Origin: Ectobacillus antri
Lineage (GTDB): Bacteria > Bacillota > Bacilli > Bacillales > Bacillaceae_G
Assembly: GCF_003852715.1 (NCBI RefSeq)
Contig: NZ_RIAV01000005.1
Coordinates: forward strand, 124,001 to 188,000
Length of the DNA stretch: 64,000 nucleotides
Reading direction: 5' to 3'
How positions within the stretch are numbered: the stretch's first letter is position 1; every line of letters begins with the position of its first letter. A program made the translations under genes and the position numbers. Below, in pieces: positions 55,185 through 64,000 of the stretch. Below the pieces are notes generated by a model. It had not been told where the DNA came from and ran no database searches. It saw only the letters and a list, made by a program, of their open reading frames with translations.

Positions 55185-56591
55185 TTACTTCCATTGTGTA
55201 TGGAATGTTCCTTCTTTATCAATACGCTTATACGTATGCGCACCGAAGTAATCGCGTTGTGCCTGTAGTAGGTTTGCAGGCAACGTTGCTGTGCGGTAGC
55301 TGTCATAGTAAGAAACAGCTGCCGAGAACGCTGGTACCGGAATTCCTTGTTGTACCGCAGCTGCAATAATTGTACGTAAACCGCCTTGATAAGCTTCTAC
55401 GATTTCTTTAAAGTATGGGTCAAGAAGTAGATTTGGCAGGTCTGCTTGACGCTCGTAAGCTTCTTTAATGTTTTGTAAGAATGCTGCACGAATAATGCAG
55501 CCGCCTCTCCAAAGCATAGAAATACTTCCGAAATCAAGGTTCCATCCGTACTCTTCAGACGCAGCCTTCAATTGTGTGAAGCCTTGTGCATAGGAACAAA
55601 TCTTACTCATGTATAACGCTTGACGAACAGCCTCAATCAATTCTTCTTTGCTTAAGCCCAGTGGTAACTTTTCAGGTCCTGCCAATACTGTGCTTGCGTG
55701 AACACGCTCTTCTTTTAAAGCGGAGATGCAGCGAGCAAATACAGACTCTGTGATAATTGGTAAGGAAACGCCTAAATCAAGCGCACTTTGACTTGTCCAT
55801 TTTCCTGTACCTTTTTGACCAGCTTTATCTAAAATCATGTCAACAAGCGGCTTTCCTGTTTCGTCATCAATCTTTGTAAAGATATCTGCTGTAATTTCAA
55901 TTAAGTAGCTGTTTAACTCACCCTTGTTCCACTCTGCAAAAATCTCATGAAACTCTTGTGCACTCAGGTTAAGTGTTTGTTTTAGGAAAAAATACGCCTC
56001 ACAGATGAGCTGCATATCACCATATTCAATACCGTTATGCACCATTTTCACATAATGTCCTGCTCCGTCTGGACCAATATAGGAACAGCAAGCCTCGCCA
56101 TTTACCTTCGCTGCAATGTTCTCCAGCATATCTTTTACTTTTTCATATGCTTCCTTTTGACCACCAGGCATGATGGAAGGACCTTTTAAAGCGCCCTCTT
56201 CACCGCCGGATACACCAGCACCGATGAAATTAATACCTTTTTCCGCAAGCTTTTTATTGCGACGAACCGTGTCTTCAAAGTACGTATTACCACCGTCAAT
56301 AAGAATATCACCAGCATCTAAGTAAGGAAGTAAAGAATCAATTGCTTTATCTGTAATTTCACCTGCATTTACCATCAATAAAATCTTGCGTGGCAATTCT
56401 AAAGAATCAATAAAAGCCTGAACTTCACTTGTACCTATCAAATTTTTTCCACTATTTTCAGCGATAATCGCGTCAACTTTCTCTTTTGAGATATCATAAA
56501 GGGCTACGGAATAACCTTTGCTTTCAAAGTTAAGGGCTAGGCTTTTTCCCATAACACCTACACCGACAACTCCAATTTGTTGTTTTGGCAT
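55185..56591 (-). CDS. gndA: 6-phosphogluconate dehydrogenase, decarboxylating
   Basis: Gnd converts 6-phosphogluconate to ribulose-5-phosphate with release of CO2 and reduction of NAD(P). The protein has 468 residues: [15 protein letters not shown] at the N terminus, [22 protein letters not shown] for substrate binding, [13 protein letters not shown] with the catalytic Lys just before, and the C-terminal tail [16 protein letters not shown]. The second ATG (56591) has correct spacing to AGGAAGGA and gives the standard length. Confidence 0.97.
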   Translation of the reverse strand: MPKQQIGVVGVGVMGKSLALNFESKGYSVALYDISKEKVDAIIAENSGKNLIGTSEVQAFIDSLELPRKILLMVNAGEITDKAIDSLLPYLDAGDILIDGGNTYFEDTVRRNKKLAEKGINFIGAGVSGGEEGALKGPSIMPGGQKEAYEKVKDMLENIAAKVNGEACCSYIGPDGAGHYVKMVHNGIEYGDMQLICEAYFFLKQTLNLSAQEFHEIFAEWNKGELNSYLIEITADIFTKIDDETGKPLVDMILDKAGQKGTGKWTSQSALDLGVSLPIITESVFARCISALKEERVHASTVLAGPEKLPLGLSKEELIEAVRQALYMSKICSYAQGFTQLKAASEEYGWNLDFGSISMLWRGGCIIRAAFLQNIKEAYERQADLPNLLLDPYFKEIVEAYQGGLRTIIAAAVQQGIPVPAFSAAVSYYDSYRTATLPANLLQAQRDYFGAHTYKRIDKEGTFHTQWK

Positions 56592-56695
56592 AATATTCAT
56601 TCCTTCCTATGTATGTGTCCCTTATATATTATAGTACCATATAGACTAAAGTGAAATTTAAACTTCGCCACTTACACATTTTCTTCATTTCTTTA

Positions 56696-58924
56696 TTATG
56701 TTCTTTCCAATACTTCCTTATCTTGCGATAAAAACTTTTTCATTTCTTTAGAATGTAAAGGCGGACTAAAAAAGTAGCCCTGTCCCATGATACATCCATA
56801 TTCCATTAAAAACTGAACCTGTTCTTCTTTTTCAATTCCTTCTGCAATGACTTTAAATTGAAGATTGTGTCCCATATCAATAATCGTTTTAACAATTGCC
56901 CCTTGATTTTCATGATGGATAATATCATCAACAAATGATTTATCAATCTTAATTTTATCAATTGGAAGGTGCTTGAGATAGTTCAAAGAAGAATAGCCTG
57001 TACCAAAATCATCAATAGAGAGCTTAACCCCAAGGTCTTTGAGCTTATGTAAAATAACGGTGGAATTTTCAATATCCTGCACCATACTCTCCGTGATTTC
57101 TAAATCTAAAAACTGAGGTTTCAGCTCCGTTTCATGCAGTACTCGTATTATCATATCAATGAAATTTTCTTCCTGCATTTGACGAGCAGATAAGTTAACC
57201 GCAACAGGAATACATGCCATTCCCTCTTCCTGCCATTGTTTGTTTTGCTGACATGCTCGCCTTAACACCCATTCGCCTAATGGAACGATTAAACCCGTTT
57301 CTTCTGCAATCGGAATAAACTCTAAAGGAGATATGAAGCCATATTTCTCATGTGGCCAACGTAAAAGCGCCTCCATCCCTATGACTACTCCGGTTTGCAA
57401 ATCGATCTGTGGTTGATAGTATACCTGTAACTCTTGTTTTATCAGAGCTTTACGCAAATCATTTTCTAACTCCATTTTACGTGCAGAGCGCTCCATTAAA
57501 TGCGCTGTATAGAATTGATATGTATTTTTACCTCTTTCTTTCGCTGCATACATCGCAGTATCCGCATTCTTAATAAGCGTTTCTACATTATCTCCATCCT
57601 GCGGGTACATACTAATACCGATGCTAGGAGTGATATAGTATTGTTCATCCTCAACATCAATAGGATGTGCAAATGCATGTAAAATGTCTCCTGCTACTCG
57701 CTTTGCTTCTTTTTCATCTGCATATTCTAACAGAACGATAAATTCATCTCCACCTTGTCTTGAAACGATACCGTTTCCGGTAATAGACATATGCAATCGA
57801 TCTGCCACGCGCTGCAGGAGCTTATCGCCGATAGTATGTCCCTTCGTATCATTGATGATTTTAAAACGATCTAAATCTAAAAACATAATCACAAAGCTTT
57901 CTGTTTTATGATCCCGTAACAATTCCCCTAGATACTTTCGAAATTTATAACGATTAGGCAGACCCGTTAAGGAATCATAATATGCTAACATTTCCATAGA
58001 TTTTTCGGACTGTTTACGATCCGTTATATCTCTACCGATTACTTGTACGGCAGGGCGCCCTTCATAAAACAAATCACTCATAGACATTTCCATTTGAATT
58101 TCTTGTCCCTTGAGATTATGCATCACAAACTCTAAACGGTTGACTGGTTCACCTTTTGCACGACGCTCTCTGATTTGTTGTAAGGTTGCTTTATCAAGAA
58201 ACGCTCCTATTGGAATGCGTCTTAAATCATGCTGCGTTTTGGCTCCGAGCAGCTGACAACCCGCCTCATTCACATAGTCAATTCGTCCACCACTCACGAC
58301 TGCAATACTATCAGGTGACATTTCTACTAAACTTTGATATAAACTTTCACTTTCTTTTCTGTCTGTGATATCCATCAGTACACTTGTGAAGTGTACCAAA
58401 TCCCCTTTAGCATCTAATGTCGGAAAGCCCTTATCTTGAATCCAGCGTACCTCACCGTCCGCACGGCGAATACGATATATACTTGTTACCGCATTCCCCT
58501 TGAGAAGCTCTTTTTGGCGTTCTAACAAAAGGTGTATATCTTCTTGTATAATAACCTTCTTCCATAGGTTTTTATCTCGGTAAAATTGTTGCAGCGAATA
58601 ACCATATAATGTTTCTATTTTCGATGTAATTAATAACGCATCTTCCACTAGATCATGTGACCAAACCGCTATATCCAGTGCTTGAAATATGTTACTCATT
58701 TTTTCACGTGATTCTTCTAACTCTCGGGCGTAGTCTTGTAGATCCTTATGCATAAAATAAAATGTCAATAGCACTAAAATTAGAATCGTCAAGCCTATAG
58801 CAATATCAAAAAATGTACCTATTTGTGTTTCAATACCTTGTAATTTTAAAAACGCTTTTAAAACAATCAGTATTGCTAATAAACAAAACGTATTTGACTT
58901 ACGTAATTGCGTGAAAATTTTCAT
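56696..58924 (-). CDS. Membrane PAS-PAS-GGDEF-EAL cyclic-di-GMP protein
   Basis: A 742-residue protein with two N-terminal helices (about 12-29 and 38-60), two PAS domains (about 80-200 with a PAC-like WIQDKGFPTLDAKG, and about 205-320), GGDEF (about 325-485; RQGGDEF intact, DSLTGLPNRYKFRKY) and EAL (about 500-740). The EAL motifs MEALLRW, DLEITES, DDFGTGYSSL, KIDKSFVDD and EGIEKEEQ are all intact, in contrast to the other EAL protein of the window, so it may be bifunctional or a phosphodiesterase. The ATG at 58924 is set by GGGAGA nine bases before. It lies downstream of ahpC's divergent promoter region, not co-transcribed with gndA. Confidence 0.92.
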   Translation of the reverse strand: MKIFTQLRKSNTFCLLAILIVLKAFLKLQGIETQIGTFFDIAIGLTILILVLLTFYFMHKDLQDYARELEESREKMSNIFQALDIAVWSHDLVEDALLITSKIETLYGYSLQQFYRDKNLWKKVIIQEDIHLLLERQKELLKGNAVTSIYRIRRADGEVRWIQDKGFPTLDAKGDLVHFTSVLMDITDRKESESLYQSLVEMSPDSIAVVSGGRIDYVNEAGCQLLGAKTQHDLRRIPIGAFLDKATLQQIRERRAKGEPVNRLEFVMHNLKGQEIQMEMSMSDLFYEGRPAVQVIGRDITDRKQSEKSMEMLAYYDSLTGLPNRYKFRKYLGELLRDHKTESFVIMFLDLDRFKIINDTKGHTIGDKLLQRVADRLHMSITGNGIVSRQGGDEFIVLLEYADEKEAKRVAGDILHAFAHPIDVEDEQYYITPSIGISMYPQDGDNVETLIKNADTAMYAAKERGKNTYQFYTAHLMERSARKMELENDLRKALIKQELQVYYQPQIDLQTGVVIGMEALLRWPHEKYGFISPLEFIPIAEETGLIVPLGEWVLRRACQQNKQWQEEGMACIPVAVNLSARQMQEENFIDMIIRVLHETELKPQFLDLEITESMVQDIENSTVILHKLKDLGVKLSIDDFGTGYSSLNYLKHLPIDKIKIDKSFVDDIIHHENQGAIVKTIIDMGHNLQFKVIAEGIEKEEQVQFLMEYGCIMGQGYFFSPPLHSKEMKKFLSQDKEVLERT

Positions 58925-59210
58925 ATATCTTTCTCCCATTTTTAGAAAATGATATCGTATTTTAAATATTATAATGTAAACAATATCCAAAAAACAGAAT
59001 ATTTTTTTATACTTCTTATTTCCATGAATTAAAAGTAGTAGATAGGTAAAAATTTAAGTGGTAGATATAGAAATACAAGTAGCCAATTGAATTTTTAGAT
59101 GGTAGAGATGAACAAGGATGTTTGTTTACATTCAGCTTACAGGGTCTTATATACCCAGCGTATAATTTTTCTTAGGTTCAACAATTTTAAAAAAAATATA
59201 TGCTTTTCCT

Positions 59211-59265
59211 TTGACAAAGTAATAGGATTTATATAATAATTAATATCGAATTAGAATTATTACAA
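59211..59265 (+). promoter_or_regulatory. ahpCF promoter with PerR-like box
   Basis: TTGACA (59211-59216) and TATAAT (59232-59237) are separated by only 15 bases. TTAGAATTATTACAA at 59251-59265 differs from the PerR consensus TTATAATNATTATAA at two positions and lies about 15 bases after the expected start of transcription, where repressor binding blocks elongation. Peroxide induction through PerR is therefore expected. The rest of 58925-59210 is AT-rich without a gene. Confidence 0.7.
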
Positions 59266-59308
59266 AGTGCTATTGCACTAAAACTTTTTATTTTAGGAGG
59301 ATTTTCAA

Positions 59309-59872
59309 ATGGCATTAATCGGTAAAGAAGTAGCACCATTTTCAGCAATGGCTTTTCACAAAGGTGAGTTTATCAATGTTACAGAAGCAAACTTTAAAGG
59401 TCAATGGAGCGTTGTTTGCTTCTATCCTGCAGACTTCACGTTTGTATGCCCTACAGAGCTAGAAGACCTTCAAAACCAATATGCAACTCTTAAAGAACTT
59501 GGCGTAGAAGTATACTCTGTTTCTACAGATACTCACTTCACGCACAAAGCATGGCACGATACTTCTGAAACAATCGGCAAAATTGAGTATATTATGATTG
59601 GTGATCCTTCCCATGTAATTTCTCGTAACTTCGACGTATTAAACGAAGAAGACGGCTTAGCAGAGCGCGGAACATTCATCATTGATCCAGATGGCGTTAT
59701 TCAAACAGTTGAAATCAACGCAGGTGGTATTGGTCGCGATGCAAGCACACTTGTAAACAAAATTAAAGCAGCACAATACGTGCGCAACAACCCAGGCGAA
59801 GTTTGCCCTGCTAAATGGCAAGAGGGTGGCGCTACACTTAAGCCAAGCCTTGACCTTGTAGGTAAAATCTAA
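59309..59872 (+). CDS. ahpC: Alkyl hydroperoxide reductase subunit C (peroxiredoxin)
   Basis: AhpC reduces hydrogen peroxide, organic peroxides and peroxynitrite. The protein has 187 residues, a typical 2-Cys peroxiredoxin: the peroxidatic Cys47 in [11 protein letters not shown] and the resolving Cys near 166 in [14 protein letters not shown] precedes the ATG. It is the first gene of ahpC-ahpF, 14 bases before its reductase. Confidence 0.98.
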   Translation: MALIGKEVAPFSAMAFHKGEFINVTEANFKGQWSVVCFYPADFTFVCPTELEDLQNQYATLKELGVEVYSVSTDTHFTHKAWHDTSETIGKIEYIMIGDPSHVISRNFDVLNEEDGLAERGTFIIDPDGVIQTVEINAGGIGRDASTLVNKIKAAQYVRNNPGEVCPAKWQEGGATLKPSLDLVGKI

Positions 59873-59886
59873 GGAGTTTGATACAA

Positions 59887-61416
59887 ATGTTACTAGATGC
59901 AGATATAAAGGCACAGTTGGCCCAGTACCTCCAATTATTAGAGAGCGATATACTGCTTAAAGTCAGCGCGGGAACGGATGAAGTATCCCGCGACATGCTG
60001 ACTCTAGTGGACGAACTGGCCACTATGTCACCTAAAATTAAAGTAGAGCACGCAGAACTATCGCGTACACCAAGTTTTAGCGTTAATCGTATTGGAGAAG
60101 ATACGGGCGTAACATTTGCCGGTATCCCTCTAGGACATGAGTTTACTTCTCTTATTTTGGCTTTGCTGCAGGTTAGCGGCAGAGCCCCAAAAGTAGAGCA
60201 AAGGCTGATTGATCAGATTAAGAATATAAAAGGTGAATACCACTTTGAGTCTTACATTAGCTTAAGCTGCCACAATTGTCCTGATGTGGTACAAGCACTT
60301 AATCTAATGAGCATTTTAAATGAAGGCATCACTCATACCATGATTGACGGTGCAGCTTTCAAGCAAGAGGTCGAAAGCAAGGATATCATGGCAGTCCCGA
60401 CTGTTTTCGTAAACGGTGAATCTTTCGGTAGCGGTCGAATGACGCTTGAAGAAATTCTAGCGAAAATCGGCAATGGCCCAGATGCTTCCGAATTTGCAGA
60501 TAAAGAGCCTTACGATGTATTGATTATTGGTGGTGGCCCAGCAGGCTCCAGTGCGGCAATCTATGCGGCACGTAAGGGTATTCGTACAGGTCTTGTTGCA
60601 GAGCGCTTCGGCGGTCAGGTGATGGACACGATGGCGATTGAAAACTTTATCAGTGTAAAACAAACAGAAGGTCCTAAGCTTGTCGCTGGTCTTGAGGAGC
60701 ATGTGAAAGAGTATGGCGTTGATGTCATGAACTTACAACGTGCAAAACGCTTGGAAAAGAAAGATCTTATTGAAGTTGAACTTGAGAACGGTGCTGTTCT
60801 AAAAAGTAAAACTGTTATTCTGTCTACAGGTGCACGTTGGCGCAATGTTGGCGTTCCTGGCGAAGCAGAATTCAAAAACAAAGGCGTCGCATATTGTCCA
60901 CACTGCGATGGTCCTCTATTTGAAGGCAAGCGCGTGGCTGTTATCGGTGGTGGTAACTCTGGTATCGAAGCTGCGATTGATCTTGCAGGTATTGTAAAGC
61001 ATGTAACAGTTCTTGAGTTTATGCCAGAGTTAAAGGCAGATGCAGTACTACAAGAGCGTCTATATAGTCTTCCTAACGTAACAGTACTGAAAAATGTGCA
61101 AACAAAAGAAATTACAGGTACTGATAAAGTGAACGGTATTAGCTATATGGATCGCGACACAGAGGAAGTGCACCACATCGAACTGGAAGGCGTATTCGTT
61201 CAAATTGGCCTGGTACCAAACACAGAATGGTTAGGCGATACGATTGAACGCACCCGCTTCGGTGAAATCATTGTGGACAAGCACGGTGCTACAAGTATTC
61301 CAGGCGTATTCGCAGCCGGTGATTGTACGGACAGCGTCTATAAACAAATTATTATCTCCATGGGTTCAGGTGCCACTGCAGCACTAGGTGCCTTTGACTA
61401 CCTAATTCGTAATTAA
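59887..61416 (+). CDS. ahpF: Alkyl hydroperoxide reductase subunit F
   Basis: AhpF passes electrons from NADH to AhpC. The protein has 509 residues: an N-terminal double thioredoxin-like domain with the redox pair SCHNCPDV, an FAD site [19 protein letters not shown], the second redox pair [12 protein letters not shown], an NAD site [17 protein letters not shown] and the C-terminal [14 protein letters not shown]. The ATG at 59887 is set by AAGGAG nine bases before, and the start fits the family length. Confidence 0.98.
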   Translation: MLLDADIKAQLAQYLQLLESDILLKVSAGTDEVSRDMLTLVDELATMSPKIKVEHAELSRTPSFSVNRIGEDTGVTFAGIPLGHEFTSLILALLQVSGRAPKVEQRLIDQIKNIKGEYHFESYISLSCHNCPDVVQALNLMSILNEGITHTMIDGAAFKQEVESKDIMAVPTVFVNGESFGSGRMTLEEILAKIGNGPDASEFADKEPYDVLIIGGGPAGSSAAIYAARKGIRTGLVAERFGGQVMDTMAIENFISVKQTEGPKLVAGLEEHVKEYGVDVMNLQRAKRLEKKDLIEVELENGAVLKSKTVILSTGARWRNVGVPGEAEFKNKGVAYCPHCDGPLFEGKRVAVIGGGNSGIEAAIDLAGIVKHVTVLEFMPELKADAVLQERLYSLPNVTVLKNVQTKEITGTDKVNGISYMDRDTEEVHHIELEGVFVQIGLVPNTEWLGDTIERTRFGEIIVDKHGATSIPGVFAAGDCTDSVYKQIIISMGSGATAALGAFDYLIRN

Positions 61417-61442
61417 TATTCTCTTTAATAGAGAATCATATA

Positions 61443-61480
61443 AATAAAGAGCTCCCAAATCATTGGGAGCTCTTTATTTA
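61443..61480. terminator. Bidirectional terminator between ahpF and licC
   Basis: AAAGAGCTCCCAA/TTGGGAGCTCTTT is a perfect stem with a short loop and flanking A/T runs. Confidence 0.93.
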
Positions 61481-61503
61481 TAGATAAGTGACATCCATTG
61501 TTT

Positions 61504-62202
61504 TTATTTTGTATCCTGTAGCTTTAAAATTTCCTGCATTTTTCTCAAATCCTCCAAAGAATCAATTTCAAAGCTATCATCGCTTTGAATACGATGTAGA
61601 TGTACTTGTAAGGAGGACAAATTCTGCTTCACCACATCATCCCAATATAAATCTGTGAAATTCCCTGCTGCAATGATTTGTTCTAAACTTGCTTGTATCT
61701 TTTCTGCGTCTTGTTTCGACCAATAGGAAATACCACAAAGAATATAATCATCATTTCCATCTCGTACTTCAATGTCGTAAATACGATCATTTTCATCGTA
61801 TCGTAAAACCCATTCGTTTTTAAAATCAGGTTTTTTTGAGCTAAAATATAATGATGTCTGCGGGTTTTTCAGTAAAAAGTTTCGATGTAAGTATACATCC
61901 GCATCAATTACATAAGAATCCGTTAAATACTCTCTGACTAAATACATCGTGTAAATATTGTTATACTGATTATATTTATCGTTATGAACGAGTGTAACAC
62001 CATATTTCTCTGTTAAATAGTTAAACTTCTCATGCAAATAGCCTGTCACCACGATGATTTCTTGTACACCTTTTTCACGAAGAAATTCGATTTGCTTTTC
62101 TAGCATCGGTTTCCCGTTTACTTCAACTAACGATTTTGGTGTAGTCAATGTTAACGGTCGTAATCTTGTTCCCATTCCTGCTGCTAGTAATATCGCTCTC
62201 AT
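61504..62202 (-). CDS. licC: CTP:phosphocholine cytidylyltransferase, LicC type
   Basis: LicC makes CDP-choline, the donor for phosphocholine decoration of surface polymers. The protein has 232 residues with the nucleotidyltransferase site ILLAAGMGTRLRPLT, TPKSLVEVNGKPMLEKQIEFL, the NNIYTMYLVRE segment, SYVIDADVYL (metal Asp) and the C-terminal DLYWDDVVKQNL and FEIDSLEDLRKM. These follow S. pneumoniae LicC closely as I recall it. It overlaps licB by four bases, forming the end of a lic operon. Confidence 0.88.
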   Translation of the reverse strand: MRAILLAAGMGTRLRPLTLTTPKSLVEVNGKPMLEKQIEFLREKGVQEIIVVTGYLHEKFNYLTEKYGVTLVHNDKYNQYNNIYTMYLVREYLTDSYVIDADVYLHRNFLLKNPQTSLYFSSKKPDFKNEWVLRYDENDRIYDIEVRDGNDDYILCGISYWSKQDAEKIQASLEQIIAAGNFTDLYWDDVVKQNLSSLQVHLHRIQSDDSFEIDSLEDLRKMQEILKLQDTK

Positions 62203-63182
62203 GCTGTTTTCTTTTCTCCATTTCTAAAACTAATACCAATTACCTCTTTTGGGCTTGCTACTGTTAAAATTGAGCCAACAATAATTCCAATACTGCAAAG
62301 CAATAGCTTTGGCGAGAAGGCTGTTCCTAGTACAATCATACCAATAATAACTGTCCATGCCGCATATGTGATATTGAGTGCCATTGCCTTTGTAGGTCCG
62401 ATATGATTGATTGCTTTATAGTAAAATACATAAGATGCTGTACCTGCTAAAGCAATGACTGCAATTAGAGGAAACTCTTTACTCATCAAAACATCCACTG
62501 TTAAGAAATGACCGCCAAACACTGGAATAATGATGGCCGCAAAAGTAAGGGCTGATGTAAGCTGTCTGATTTGTAACGCTTGTTCTGGACTTACTTCATC
62601 ATCCTTCATACCATATGCAATAATAACACACTCTAACCCCCAACCAACAACACACATTGCTGCAAAGAAAAATCCAAGCAAATAACTTTCAGTTGCTATT
62701 CCTTCATTAGAGTATCCCAAGAAAAAGATAAAGCCGATACTAATCAACAAACCAAACCAACTTCTAAGACCTAATTTATCTTTTAGGAAGATAAACGCAA
62801 ACAATGCACCAATAGCTGGGTAAACTGCTGAGATAGAAGCTGTATAAGAGGCGCCGATATATTTTACCGCTAACACATAACCAGTCATACCTACTGGCCC
62901 CCCCATTAATGCTGCTAATACAACAAACAGTCCACTTTTCGTTCTTAGCTTAGAAAGTGTTTGTTTGAGCTCCCCGCGGAACAACATATAAATTGCCATC
63001 CAGATAGCAGACAGCGTATCATGAAGCAATGTACTTACTAACGGTGCCAAAAAAATAACTTGTTCTGTGGATAAAAATACTGCTCTTGATAAAACAATTC
63101 CAATTAATACGGTATCAAGTGCCCACAGTATACCTGAAGATAATCCGAAAAAAATACCTTTTCCTTGCCCCTTGTTCATCAT
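62199..63182 (-). CDS. licB: EamA/DMT-family transporter, LicB-type choline permease
   Basis: A 327-residue membrane protein with ten helices in two EamA repeats (about 10-155 and 165-310). Its place between the LicA and LicC genes makes choline uptake the likely role, as for LicB of the lic1 locus; the sequence alone would only give a drug/metabolite transporter. Two consecutive ATGs follow the AGGGGGAT site; the second (63179) is as likely a start. It overlaps licC by four bases and follows licA by 15. Confidence 0.82.
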   Translation of the reverse strand: MMNKGQGKGIFFGLSSGILWALDTVLIGIVLSRAVFLSTEQVIFLAPLVSTLLHDTLSAIWMAIYMLFRGELKQTLSKLRTKSGLFVVLAALMGGPVGMTGYVLAVKYIGASYTASISAVYPAIGALFAFIFLKDKLGLRSWFGLLISIGFIFFLGYSNEGIATESYLLGFFFAAMCVVGWGLECVIIAYGMKDDEVSPEQALQIRQLTSALTFAAIIIPVFGGHFLTVDVLMSKEFPLIAVIALAGTASYVFYYKAINHIGPTKAMALNITYAAWTVIIGMIVLGTAFSPKLLLCSIGIIVGSILTVASPKEVIGISFRNGEKKTA

Positions 63183-63197
63183 ATATCCCCCTCTGTA

Positions 63198-63995
63198 TTA
63201 AACGCGCTCAAATAATTGCGTTAAGTTTGCCTTCGCTCTGTTATAACGATCGATTCCATACGTACCAAAATCATCGCCCTGTGCTTCTTTGATCTGAGTC
63301 CAGATACTCCATAAAAAGTCTTGAAAAATTTTATTAAGCAATATACGTGTTTTGATTTTCTCTTCTGCCGGCTGACCAAAGTAGAGCTGAAGAAATAATT
63401 CTTCTTCTTCAGGAGAGAAATTACATTCTAATGAATGAGCCGCTACGTCCCACATCGGATCATTCATACCGCTGTATTCCCAATCAATCAAATACATTCT
63501 ACCGCTTCCACTTTTCACAAAGTTTTCAGGTAATGTATCGTTATGACAAGGGGTAAGCGTTACATCTAAAGCTTCATATATATCTTTCATGCGCATAACT
63601 GCTGCACGTGTTTCCTTATAGTCCGAAAAGTTTTCACCGTTTGCCTGTTTTAACAACAGCTCATATTCCTCAATCTTTTCAAATACGTCAAATCTATTCT
63701 TCATCACAGCCTGAGAAGTATGAAGAGTCCGCAACAATTCTGCAGTTAAATGCATATGCTCTTGACGCTTTGCGCTCTTTGCATTTAAGGTTTCCGCATC
63801 CGGAATCATTTCTGCCACCTTCACGCCTGTATGTTCATTAAAATAAAAGATTGGTGTATCAATTCCTAAATCACTTGCGATACGAGCGTTAAACTTTTCT
63901 TCATATCGGTTAATCATGTTTTCTGTACAATTTCCGGGAATACGCAACACATATTCCTTATTACGAAGTGTAACTTTATAATTTTTATTCGTCAT
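63198..63995 (-). CDS. licA: Choline kinase, LicA type
   Basis: A 265-residue kinase of the choline/aminoglycoside-phosphotransferase fold. Brenner-type motif CHNDTLPENFV holds the catalytic Asp and Asn, LIDWEYSGMNDPMWDVA holds the metal-binding Asp and a typical choline-kinase continuation. The N terminus (VTLRNKEYVLRIPG) is the nucleotide strand region. It phosphorylates choline taken up by LicB. The ribosome site and promoter would lie beyond the window edge five bases away, so further genes of the operon may exist upstream. Confidence 0.87.
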   Translation of the reverse strand: MTNKNYKVTLRNKEYVLRIPGNCTENMINRYEEKFNARIASDLGIDTPIFYFNEHTGVKVAEMIPDAETLNAKSAKRQEHMHLTAELLRTLHTSQAVMKNRFDVFEKIEEYELLLKQANGENFSDYKETRAAVMRMKDIYEALDVTLTPCHNDTLPENFVKSGSGRMYLIDWEYSGMNDPMWDVAAHSLECNFSPEEEELFLQLYFGQPAEEKIKTRILLNKIFQDFLWSIWTQIKEAQGDDFGTYGIDRYNRAKANLTQLFERV

Positions 63996-64000
63996 ACCGC

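Overview
The window is a chromosomal segment of an endospore-forming, AT-rich Firmicute, most likely a Bacillus of or near the B. cereus group. The evidence is spore-germination genes (cwlJ, gerQ), a YjcZ-type 39-residue sporulation peptide, strong GGAGG ribosome sites, a SAM-I (S-box) riboswitch, and gene neighbourhoods of the Bacillus type (lipL/pta/hemQ/cwlJ/gerQ/ywdK/ywdI/ywdJ/ung). No rRNA, tRNA, CRISPR array, prophage or intact insertion sequence was seen. The assignment rests on recalled family resemblance, not on a search.

Layout. 1-5 kb: a small monooxygenase, a tnpB-less IS200/IS605-like element, lipL, pta, hemQ, the cwlJ-gerQ pair, and an intergenic array of twelve CGGCCG-core repeats. 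5-11 kb: small membrane and cytosolic genes, a K+ channel, an NCS2 permease, a HAD phosphatase, ung and an old-yellow-enzyme homologue. 11-14 kb: a truncated gene remnant, then a GDSL esterase/ABC ATPase/ABC permease operon. 14-24 kb: amino-acid synthesis from homoserine, with hom-thrC-thrB, the S-box-controlled metY-metA pair, and a separate MetX-like enzyme; between them sit a repetitive protein, a cytosolic subtilase and the YjcZ peptide. 24.5-33 kb: a PAS/GAF/GGDEF/EAL protein, an orphan LytTR regulator with a degenerate receiver upstream of cstA-ybdD, a NiaP-like transporter and a GntR regulator.

32.6-42.6 kb is a surface-polysaccharide locus: rmlACBD for dTDP-L-rhamnose, three family-2 glycosyltransferases, a Wzy-like polymerase, a divergent LCP ligase and a Wzx-like flippase. 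43-48.7 kb: a TRIC channel, a PTS EIICB gene coupled to an EEP-fold phosphoesterase, and topB. 48.9-53.4 kb: an ATP-binding protein that lacks its usual N-terminal domain and carries eight 7-residue repeats, then an ABC-F ATPase and a small hypothetical gene bracketed by two inverted copies of a ~140-bp MITE, each with its own 8-bp target duplication. 53.6-61.4 kb: zwf and gnd (convergent, oxidative pentose-phosphate pathway), a second GGDEF/EAL protein, and ahpC-ahpF behind a PerR-like box. 61.5-64 kb: a licA-licB-licC set for choline uptake and CDP-choline formation, cut by the window edge.

Most of the segment is ordinary core genome. The points most worth a second look are the MITE pair, the IS605-like shell with a possible omega-RNA, the lic operon beside a cell-wall glycan locus in the same region, the orphan degenerate-receiver/cstA unit, and the headless repeat-bearing ATPase.
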